From the NCBI GenBank assembly GCA_050184225.1, contig JBFXAN010000071.1, positions 1 through 30,145 of the forward strand: 30,145 nucleotides of DNA, written 5' to 3'. The DNA comes from JBFXAN01 sp050184225 (GTDB lineage Bacteria > Chloroflexota > Dehalococcoidia > CAUJGQ01). A program made the translations under genes and the position numbers. Shown one piece after another: positions 24,044 to 30,145 of this stretch (within the stretch, counting starts at the first letter, position 1; each line of letters begins with the position of its first letter). The notes beneath the pieces were generated by a model that searched no databases, was not told the origin of the DNA, and saw nothing but the letters and a program-made list of their open reading frames with translations.

Positions 24044-24985
24044 CTAGCGGCCCGTGCCGCGCAGGCGTGGATCGAGCACGTCGCGCAGCGCGTCGCCGAC
24101 GAGGTTGAACGAGAGGACGATCAGCGTAATCGCAATGCCGGGCGCCAGCGCCATCCACGGCTGATCGCTCATCGCGCTGCCGAGGTTGGCGCTCAGCATC
24201 GAGCCGAGGCTGGAGTTCGGCGGTGCGATACCGAAGCCGAGGAATGACGCCGACGCTTCCACCAGGATCGCGGAGCCTACCACGATCGACATCAAGACAA
24301 GCACCGGTGCGAACACATTCGGCAGCACATGACGCAGCGCGATCCGCGGTCCGGAGACGCCGACGGTCTGCGCCGCCTCGACGAAGGGGGACTGCTTGAT
24401 GCTGAGCACGGCCCCACGCACCACCCGCGACGACGACGGCGCCACAAACAGGATGAGGATGATCACGATGTTGCGCATGCTCGGCTGAAAGACCGAGGCG
24501 AGCGTCAGTAACAGCACCAGCGGCGGAAACGCCATCATGCCATCGATCACCCGCTGAATCACCATGTCCGTGCGCCGTCCCGCATACCCGCTGACGAGAC
24601 CGATCAGGGTCCCAACGCCGACACCGAGAATGCTCGCCATGAAGCCGACCATGATCGAGGGGCGGGTGCCATAGACGGCACGGGTGAAGACATCGCGGCC
24701 CAGCTCGTCTGTGCCAAACCAGTGCTCCGCGGACGGTGGTTTCAACTTCTGGGTCAAATGCGTGGCGTTCGGATCTTGCGTTGCAAAACCGGGTATGACC
24801 GTCTGTCCGGCAATTTCGATGCCGGGGCCAAAGATCGCGACGCACGAGAAGAACAGGATGATCACCAGCCCAACCGTGCCAAGCGCCTTTCTCCGTGCCA
24901 ACAGCAGGGCCTGCCGCCACGCTGAGGGCTTGCGCCTGAGACTCACATGCTGGAGCGCCGATTGGTTGTCCGCGATCGCTACCAC
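24044..24985 (-). CDS. ABC transporter permease, OppC/DppC type
   Basis: The 313-residue membrane protein has an N-terminal helix (LGTVGLVIILFFSCVAIF) and then the OppC-type signature HWFGTDELGRDVFTRAVYG. Further membrane helices follow, with the EAA loop FVEAAQTVGVSGPRIALRHVL that contacts the ATPase. It forms the inner-membrane channel with the DppB-type partner and would carry peptides or, in many Chloroflexota, other organic solutes. The start is GTG at 24985, following GAGGGG at short spacing, nine bases after the partner's stop. Neither ATP-binding subunit (DppD/DppF type) is encoded in the window, so the ATPase must be shared from elsewhere. Confidence 0.92.
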   Translation of the reverse strand: MVAIADNQSALQHVSLRRKPSAWRQALLLARRKALGTVGLVIILFFSCVAIFGPGIEIAGQTVIPGFATQDPNATHLTQKLKPPSAEHWFGTDELGRDVFTRAVYGTRPSIMVGFMASILGVGVGTLIGLVSGYAGRRTDMVIQRVIDGMMAFPPLVLLLTLASVFQPSMRNIVIILILFVAPSSSRVVRGAVLSIKQSPFVEAAQTVGVSGPRIALRHVLPNVFAPVLVLMSIVVGSAILVEASASFLGFGIAPPNSSLGSMLSANLGSAMSDQPWMALAPGIAITLIVLSFNLVGDALRDVLDPRLRGTGR

Positions 24986-24994
24986 ATCGACCCC

Positions 24995-25969
24995 TCACGC
25001 ATACCGGATCCGCGGGTCGATCACCGCATAACAGATGTCGACCAGCAGATTTACCAGGATCACCCCGACGGTGAGCACCATCGTCGTCGCCAGCACCTGC
25101 GTGTAGTCGCGCTCGGCGATCGCCGTGTACGCCAGCCAGCCCATGCCGGGAACGTTGAAGATTCGTTCGACGATCACGCTTCCGCCGATCAGGAAGGCGG
25201 CTTGATTGCCGATGATCGTGATCACCGGGATCAGCGCGTTGCGGAAGGCATGCGTCCGGATCACCGAACCCTCGTGCAGTCCCTTGGCTCGTGCCGTCCG
25301 CACGTAGTCATGACGCAGGATCTCGAGCATCGTCGAGCGGGTCATGCGCATCGTCACCGCCGCGAGCGCGTAGCCGAGGATCAGCGCCGGCGGGATGAAG
25401 GCGGCGATGTTGCGGAGCGGGCCATCCCAGAAGTAGGGAATGCTCGTCGGCGGCGCGTAGTTGAACCAGCGTGAGCCGTAGATCACGACCAGCGTGCCGA
25501 TGAAGAAGGTGGGCACGGCGACACCCAGAATCGCCACCAGCCGGAGAACGTAGTCGAGCGCCGTATCCTGGTGCAGCGCCGAGAGCGTGCCGATCGGGAT
25601 CGCGACGATGAACGAGATCAGAAGGCTGAGCACGAGCATCTCGATCGAATAGGGTAGGGCATCGCCCACCCGCGACCAGATCGACACGCCGCGCACGCGC
25701 AGCGAGTTACCGTAGCAGACGGTCTCACCCTCCTGGCAGCCGATGAATGCGTCGCGCCACCAGGTGAGATAGCGCTCCATCGGACTGCGATCGAGCTTCA
25801 GATCCCGACGCAATTCTTCGATCTGATCCTGGCTGACGATCCCCGAGGCGGCGATGTCGGCCTCGATCACGCTGCCACTCTGCAAGTTGATCGCCAGAAA
25901 GACGAACAGACTCACCAGCAGCGCGACCAGCACCGAAGACATCACCCGCCGGACGATGTACGCCGTCAT
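24995..25969 (-). CDS. ABC transporter permease, OppB/DppB type
   Basis: The 324-residue protein starts TAYIVRRVMSSVLVALLVSL, typical for OppB/DppB. It has about six membrane helices, a periplasmic loop after helix 1, and the EAA loop DYVRTARAKGLHEGSVIRTH. The C-terminus DPRIRYA is characteristic. The ATG at 25969 follows AGGAAGGG closely; a TTG three bases upstream is less likely. It lies nine bases before the binding protein's stop region on one side and nine bases before the DppC-type gene on the other, so the three genes form one tight operon. The loop between helices 1 and 2 contains two Cys (GCQEGETVCYG) that could form a disulfide. Confidence 0.93.
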   Translation of the reverse strand: MTAYIVRRVMSSVLVALLVSLFVFLAINLQSGSVIEADIAASGIVSQDQIEELRRDLKLDRSPMERYLTWWRDAFIGCQEGETVCYGNSLRVRGVSIWSRVGDALPYSIEMLVLSLLISFIVAIPIGTLSALHQDTALDYVLRLVAILGVAVPTFFIGTLVVIYGSRWFNYAPPTSIPYFWDGPLRNIAAFIPPALILGYALAAVTMRMTRSTMLEILRHDYVRTARAKGLHEGSVIRTHAFRNALIPVITIIGNQAAFLIGGSVIVERIFNVPGMGWLAYTAIAERDYTQVLATTMVLTVGVILVNLLVDICYAVIDPRIRYA

Positions 25970-25978
25970 CAACCCTTC

Positions 25979-27862
25979 CTATGAAAGCCGCCAGCCCCAC
26001 TGCGCCGGCGCGCGGAAACCGGGCGTCCAGGCGTGCATCGCGTCGAGGACGTTGAACAGGTAGGCACGCCGCGCCTGGGTCTTGTAGCCGTGATAGGTGA
26101 AGATTCGGTAGACCTGGTCGAGGTCGCGGTCCATCGCCTTCTGCCAGAGCGGCTGGCGCTTCTCCTGCTCCATCACCGCTCGCTGCGCCTCGGTCGCCTG
26201 GTCAATCTCGGCGTCCTTGATGCCGTAGACGTTGTAACTGCTCTTCGAGTTGAGCTGTGCATAGAGGAAGCCGTCCGGCTCGTACGCCGGCCCGGTCAGC
26301 CAGGCGAAATAGACATCCGGGTAGTTGCGCTCCCGTCCGGCCGCACTGTAGGCAACGGGTTCCAGCGCCGTGAACGTCGGATTGATCATGTCGCCGAACG
26401 TCTGCTTCCACTGGTCGAGGATGGCGAGATGGGTGACGTGGCGGAGCAGATAGCCGCCTGGGTCCGCCGCGACGATTCCGTGTGCCTCGAAGGTGAGGGG
26501 GTTCCGTGAGCTGAAACCGGCGGCGGTCAGGAGCTGCTTCGCCTGGTCGGGATCGCGCTTCTGATACTGACCGAGTTGCTCCGGCGCCCACGGCCATTCC
26601 TGAAACTCACCCGCGCTCCCGTCCTTGAAGAACGTCCAGTCAAGCGGGTATGACCCCTCGGCGGCAAGACCATCACAGAGCCCGTCCACCATCTCCTTGC
26701 GGTTCAGCGCGAGCGACAGCGCCCGCCGGACGCGCACGTCGTTCCAGGGCGGCTTCTCTAGCTTGAAGGCGACGTGGGTCATCCCCCAGGCTGAGGGGCT
26801 GACGACCTGAAAGACGGCGTTCGGATCCTCGAAGACGTTCACGCTCTTCTGCTCGCCCAGGCCGTAGCCGAAGAGGATCTGGTCGATCTGGCCGTTACGC
26901 CACGCCGCCAGCTGGCTGTTGCGGTCGGTGTAGGCCTGGCCGTGCATGCCATCGAAGTAGGGCAGTTGCATGCCCGTGCGCGTGTCTTTCTTGAAGTAGG
27001 TCGGATTGCGTTCCCAATCGATCGACCGGTTCGGCTCCCAGGCCTTGAGGATCATCGGTCCCGTGCCGACCGCCTCCGTCTTCGATCGCTCCGTGCCCAG
27101 AAGCTCCGGCGGCATCACCGAGTGCTTTTGCGAGAGGAGGTTGTTGAGGAAGTACGGCGCGGGCCGGTTGAAGGTGAATCGCACCCGCCGGTCGTCGACC
27201 GCCTCGATGCTCTTGACATCGGCGTAGTTCGGTCCCTGGTAGGTCGCCGTCCGCAGCGCCTCATACCCTCCCCGCACATCGTCGGAGGTGAGCAGGCGGC
27301 CGTTGAGGGGCGGCCGGTCCTGGAACTTCACACCCTGGTGCAGCGTGAAGATGATCACGGTGGGGTCCGGCTGCTCCCACGACTCGGCGAGGTCGCCGGT
27401 GGGGCGGATGCCGCGATGGACGTCGTCAAAGTCGGTGATCGGCATATCGATCAGCCCGCTGTAGACGACGCCGGTCGTGCTTTCGTCGAGGCCCGGGTCG
27501 AGAATGTCCCAGTTCCGCGGCGGCCCCTTGGTTTCGTTGAAGATGCCGCCGTACTTGGGACCTTCCTTCTGGCCGGGCAGGTTCTTGAACTTGCTATAGC
27601 TGTAGCGGAGCCGGTATTCCTTCTCGATGCTGGTCGCCTGGGCCTTCTCCTCTTCCGTGAGTTGGCCGGGCAGCGCCTCCTCGGCAGAGGCGGCGACGCT
27701 GCCGCCGGGCGAGGCGCCGGTGCTGCTCCCCGAGCTGGAATCGGAGTCGCCGTCACCGCTGCACGCGAGCGCGAAGGCTCCGGCCGATGCCGCCGCCCCA
27801 ACCAAGAACCGCCGACGGTTCAACCCGCGCCGATACGAACGTGACCGGTAGTCGCTGCGCAT
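25979..27862 (-). CDS. ABC transporter substrate-binding lipoprotein (SBP family 5)
   Basis: The 627-residue protein begins with a Tat-type signal (LNRRRFLVGAAASAG) ending in a lipobox FALAC with Cys34. A Ser/Gly-rich linker of about 35 residues follows, so the mature protein would be a membrane-anchored extracellular lipoprotein. The rest fits the family 5 dipeptide/oligopeptide-binding fold. One segment (FTLHQGVKFQDRPPLNGR) is the usual strand-turn region of this family, with LTSDDVRGGYEALR after it. GGGGAGGGGG precedes the ATG. The gene heads the operon with both permeases. Family 5 proteins also bind nickel, opines, oligosaccharides and other organics, so the ligand is open. Confidence 0.92.
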   Translation of the reverse strand: MRSDYRSRSYRRGLNRRRFLVGAAASAGAFALACSGDGDSDSSSGSSTGASPGGSVAASAEEALPGQLTEEEKAQATSIEKEYRLRYSYSKFKNLPGQKEGPKYGGIFNETKGPPRNWDILDPGLDESTTGVVYSGLIDMPITDFDDVHRGIRPTGDLAESWEQPDPTVIIFTLHQGVKFQDRPPLNGRLLTSDDVRGGYEALRTATYQGPNYADVKSIEAVDDRRVRFTFNRPAPYFLNNLLSQKHSVMPPELLGTERSKTEAVGTGPMILKAWEPNRSIDWERNPTYFKKDTRTGMQLPYFDGMHGQAYTDRNSQLAAWRNGQIDQILFGYGLGEQKSVNVFEDPNAVFQVVSPSAWGMTHVAFKLEKPPWNDVRVRRALSLALNRKEMVDGLCDGLAAEGSYPLDWTFFKDGSAGEFQEWPWAPEQLGQYQKRDPDQAKQLLTAAGFSSRNPLTFEAHGIVAADPGGYLLRHVTHLAILDQWKQTFGDMINPTFTALEPVAYSAAGRERNYPDVYFAWLTGPAYEPDGFLYAQLNSKSSYNVYGIKDAEIDQATEAQRAVMEQEKRQPLWQKAMDRDLDQVYRIFTYHGYKTQARRAYLFNVLDAMHAWTPGFRAPAQWGWRLS

Positions 27863-27984
27863 GTCCCCCTCCCCTTGGCGTTCACCCGTATTGGGCCGTC
27901 CGTTGCCGCGGTACGCCTAGTCCTGCGCGCACACAGAGCGTTCGGTGTTGCTCGTTCGGTGAACAGACCACCAAGCGACGGTGA

Positions 27985-28013
27985 TTGCATCTCGTTGGCG
28001 ATGACTGTATACC
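27985..28013 (+). promoter_or_regulatory. possible sigma70-type promoter upstream of the DoxX gene
   Basis: TTGCAT (27985-27990), a 17-base spacer and TATACC (28008-28013) form a plausible but weak promoter in the divergent gap between the binding-protein gene and the DoxX gene. It lies in a locally AT-richer stretch. The rest of the 279-base gap (27863-28141) shows nothing I can name. Confidence 0.3.
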
Positions 28014-28141
28014 ATAAAAGCAACTCTGTGTACGTTGCAGTGTAAGCACGGGAACACAGGTGTCAAGTCCCGCCGGCATCCAATTGGCGAATATCCCGTG
28101 TGGCGGCAGCGGACCTTGGCCAGAGGAGTGGAGGAGCGCCG

Positions 28142-28672
28142 ATGCACAACCTGGGATTACTGGCGATTCGAATCGCCGCGGGGGTGCTCTTCGCCGCTCA
28201 CGGCTACGCCAAACTCTTCGGTGGGGAAGGCAAGTCGGTGCATGAGCGGGCGCAACGCTACCTCGGCGACGGGTTCACGCAGGCGGTGGCGCGTGGCGGA
28301 CCTTCCAACTTCGCCCGCGGCCTCGAACGGATGGGCGTGCCGGCCCCACGCTTCATGGCCTTCGTCGTCGGCGGCACCGAGTTCGTCGGCGGTCTGCTGC
28401 TCGTGTTTGGTTTCCTTACCCGTCCGGCGGCGCTGGGCCTGGCGGTGAACATGGTCTTCGCGATCAAGCTGGCGCACTGGAAGCAGGGACTGATCGGCTC
28501 GGCGAGCGGCTACATGTACGCGCTCTCAATGCTCGGCAGCATGCTCGGCCTGCTGTTTCTCGGCGCCGGCGCTCTCTCGGCCGACAGTGAGGCGGTTCGC
28601 CGGCTGCGTGCGCGCGCAGCCGGCGAACCCGCATGCTGGCGCGGATCGAAGTCGCGGGTTGGGATCGTGTGA
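28142..28672 (+). CDS. DoxX-family membrane protein
   Basis: The 176-residue protein has four hydrophobic helices (about 5-22, 71-91, 95-112 and 124-143) and the DoxX opening LLAIRIAAGVLFAAHGYAKLFGG. The segment GGTEFVGGLLLVFGFLTRPAAL is the family's second conserved part. DoxX proteins are small inner-membrane proteins linked to thiosulfate/quinone oxidation or to redox and sulfur homeostasis; most members are uncharacterised. The ATG at 28142 follows GGAGGAG at normal spacing. It is separated by 42 bases from a CoA transferase gene in the same direction. An Arg-rich C-terminus of about 30 residues would be cytoplasmic. Confidence 0.88.
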   Translation: MHNLGLLAIRIAAGVLFAAHGYAKLFGGEGKSVHERAQRYLGDGFTQAVARGGPSNFARGLERMGVPAPRFMAFVVGGTEFVGGLLLVFGFLTRPAALGLAVNMVFAIKLAHWKQGLIGSASGYMYALSMLGSMLGLLFLGAGALSADSEAVRRLRARAAGEPACWRGSKSRVGIV

Positions 28673-28714
28673 ATGCGATCGCCGTCCGGCCGGATATGAG
28701 AGGAGGATGTGACG

Positions 28715-29953
28715 ATGGAGACATCGGGTATGCACAATGGAGCCAGCGGGCCGCTGGCCGGAGTTCGCGTCCTCGAGTTCGGGTCGCTCCTGGCCGGTCC
28801 CCTCTGCGCGCGGATACTGGGAGACTTCGGCGCCGACGTGATCAAGGTCGAGTCGCCGGGCGACGGCGATCCGCTGCGTCATTGGGGCCAGGAGCCGTTC
28901 CACGGGCGCGACCTGCTCTGGACGATCTACGCGCGCAATAAGCGCTGTATCACGGTCAACCTGCGCACGCCGGAGGGCCAGGATTTGGTGCGCGGCCTCG
29001 CACGGCATTGCGACATCCTCGTCGAAAACTTCCGGCCGGGAACGCTCGAGAAGTGGGGGCTTGGACCGGAGGACCTGAAGGTGGTGAATCCAGACCTGGT
29101 GATGGTGCGGGTGTCCGGCTTCGGTCAGTCCGGTCCGTACAGCGAGAAGGCCGGGTTCGGCAGTGTGGCCGAGGCGATGGGCGGTATCCGCTACCTGACC
29201 GGCTACCCCGATCAACCGCCGACACGCACCGGCGTCAGCCTGGGCGACTCCCTCGCCGCGCTGTTCGGCGTGATCGGCGCGCTGCTGGCGCTGCGCGCCC
29301 GCGAGAGCCGGGGCAGCCGCCCGACCCAGGGCGGCCAGGTCGTCGACGTCGCCATCTATGAGGCCGTCTACGCGCTGATGGAGAGCCTGGTGCCGGAGTA
29401 CGTGCTCCAGGGAAAGATCCGCGAACGCACCGGTCCGATCCTGCCCCACGTCGCGCCGTCGAACGTCTATCCTTGTAGCGACGGCGTCTCCGTGATCATC
29501 GCGGCGAACGCCGACAACGTCTTCAAGCGACTGTGCGAGGCGATGGGCCGGCCGGACCTGGCGACCGATCCGCGCTTTGCCGGCCATCAGGATCGGGGCG
29601 AGCACCAGCAGGAGATCGATGGGTTGATCGCGGAGTGGACCGCGCGCTATCCGAGCGCCGAAGTGGTCCGGAGGATGGACGAAGCCGGCGTGCCGGCGGG
29701 GCCGATCTACACGGCACGGGAGATCGTTCAGGATCCACACTTTAGCGCCCGCGGCATGATCCTGCCGATGCCGATCGAAGAAGGGATCGAGTTCCCCATG
29801 ACCGGCGTCGTCCCCATTCTCGCGGAGACGCCCGGTACGGTGCGGTGGCCCGGCCCGATGACGCCGGGTACGCACAATCGCGAGGTCTTGCGCGACGTAC
29901 TCGGCATGGGCGACGCAAAGATCAACGATCTGGCAGAACGCGGTGTGATTTAG
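28715..29953 (+). CDS. CaiB/BaiF-family (class III) CoA transferase
   Basis: The 412-residue protein has the usual length and motifs: LAGVRVLEFGSLLAGPLCAR, GADVIKVESPGDGDPLR, VNLRTPEGQDLVRGL, LVENFRPGTLEKWGLG, and a late AGVPAGPIYTAREIVQDPHF. At the position of the catalytic Asp of formyl-CoA transferase this protein reads GFGSVAEAMGG, with Gly in place of Asp. A large subgroup of the family looks like this, so it may use another residue or a different mechanism. The ATG at 28715 is preferred over GTG at 28709 because AGGAGG (28701-28706) is eight bases before it. It is probably co-transcribed with the DoxX gene. It is unlike either half of the fused transferase at 12632-15154 and is not a recent copy. 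Confidence 0.92.
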   Translation: METSGMHNGASGPLAGVRVLEFGSLLAGPLCARILGDFGADVIKVESPGDGDPLRHWGQEPFHGRDLLWTIYARNKRCITVNLRTPEGQDLVRGLARHCDILVENFRPGTLEKWGLGPEDLKVVNPDLVMVRVSGFGQSGPYSEKAGFGSVAEAMGGIRYLTGYPDQPPTRTGVSLGDSLAALFGVIGALLALRARESRGSRPTQGGQVVDVAIYEAVYALMESLVPEYVLQGKIRERTGPILPHVAPSNVYPCSDGVSVIIAANADNVFKRLCEAMGRPDLATDPRFAGHQDRGEHQQEIDGLIAEWTARYPSAEVVRRMDEAGVPAGPIYTAREIVQDPHFSARGMILPMPIEEGIEFPMTGVVPILAETPGTVRWPGPMTPGTHNREVLRDVLGMGDAKINDLAERGVI

Positions 29954-29974
29954 CAGACCACTGATACGGTATGC

Positions 29975-30052
29975 CTGGGAGCGCGGGCTTCCAGCCCGCC
30001 GGTGCCATCAGACGGTAGGTTCAACCGGCGGGCTGGAAGCCCGCGCTCCCAG
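29975..30052. repeat. long hairpin repeat, family 2
   Basis: Perfect 29-base arms (29975-30003 and 30024-30052) flank a 20-base loop. The arm begins CTGGGAGCGCGGGCTTCCAG, the same 20 bases found at 11647-11666. It follows the CoA transferase stop by about 20 bases and could end transcription, although no U-tract is present. The last 93 bases of the window hold nothing I can name. Confidence 0.9.
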
Positions 30053-30145
30053 ACACCAACAATTGAGCCGTGCAGCATAGACCCCAGGTGAGCGAACGGA
30101 CGTCTGGTATGGATAGGAACCACCACGGGACGGGCGGCACGTCGC

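Noticed and set aside
28526..29875. 449-residue minus-strand frame opposite the CoA transferase
   Set aside because: Low-complexity shadow of a clear class III CoA transferase.

Overview
The window is GC-rich, densely coding bacterial DNA of chromosomal character. I see no rRNA, tRNA, CRISPR, phage or transposase gene. The gene mix suggests a Chloroflexota lineage (Thermomicrobia-like or a related soil/SAR202-type group): large LuxR/MalT-type ATPase regulators, luciferase-like flavin oxidoreductases, class III CoA transferases, COG2159-type amidohydrolases, a Uma2 endonuclease, and dispersed long-hairpin repeats. The taxonomy is inferred from gene content only.

Layout. (1) 1-583: truncated N-terminal part of a MalT-like regulator on the minus strand, divergent from an amidohydrolase (727-2010). 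A Uma2-family gene (2137-2769) follows and is bracketed by a duplicated copy of the amidohydrolase's last 69 bases. (2) 2894-6877, minus strand: a 990-residue LAL regulator, a small one-helix membrane protein and a small GerE-type HTH protein. (3) 7058-9357, plus strand: two overlapping flavoenzymes, a luciferase-like oxidoreductase and an acyl-CoA-dehydrogenase-fold monooxygenase, divergent from the LAL regulator. (4) 9371-15154, minus strand: a fused double CoA transferase, enoyl-CoA hydratase, ACMSD-like amidohydrolase and D-2-hydroxyacid dehydrogenase, with a hairpin repeat in each of the three gaps. (5) 15284-19593, plus strand: two atypical crotonases, an MDR-family oxidoreductase, an AraC-type regulator and a small VOC protein. 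(6) 19726-22212, minus: a Clp-type double AAA+ ATPase. (7) 22521-27862, minus: an oligopeptide-type ABC importer (lipoprotein plus two permeases, no ATPases here) followed by two paralogous VOC-fold enzymes. (8) 28142-29953, plus: a DoxX membrane protein and a second CoA transferase, ending at a perfect hairpin repeat.

How the genes may work together (inference). The enzymes read as a peripheral catabolic island for organic acids or cyclic compounds. The ABC system would import, the flavin monooxygenases and VOC enzymes oxygenate, the amidohydrolases hydrolyse or decarboxylate, the CoA transferases activate acids as CoA thioesters, and the crotonases and dehydrogenases process the products. 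No thiolase, acyl-CoA ligase or flavin reductase is visible, so the pathway is incomplete here and its substrate cannot be named. The most unusual items are the fused CoA transferase with only one canonical active-site Asp, the graded loss of catalytic glutamates in three crotonases, the Uma2 gene between direct repeats, and a family of covarying 33-39-base hairpins in the intergenic gaps.
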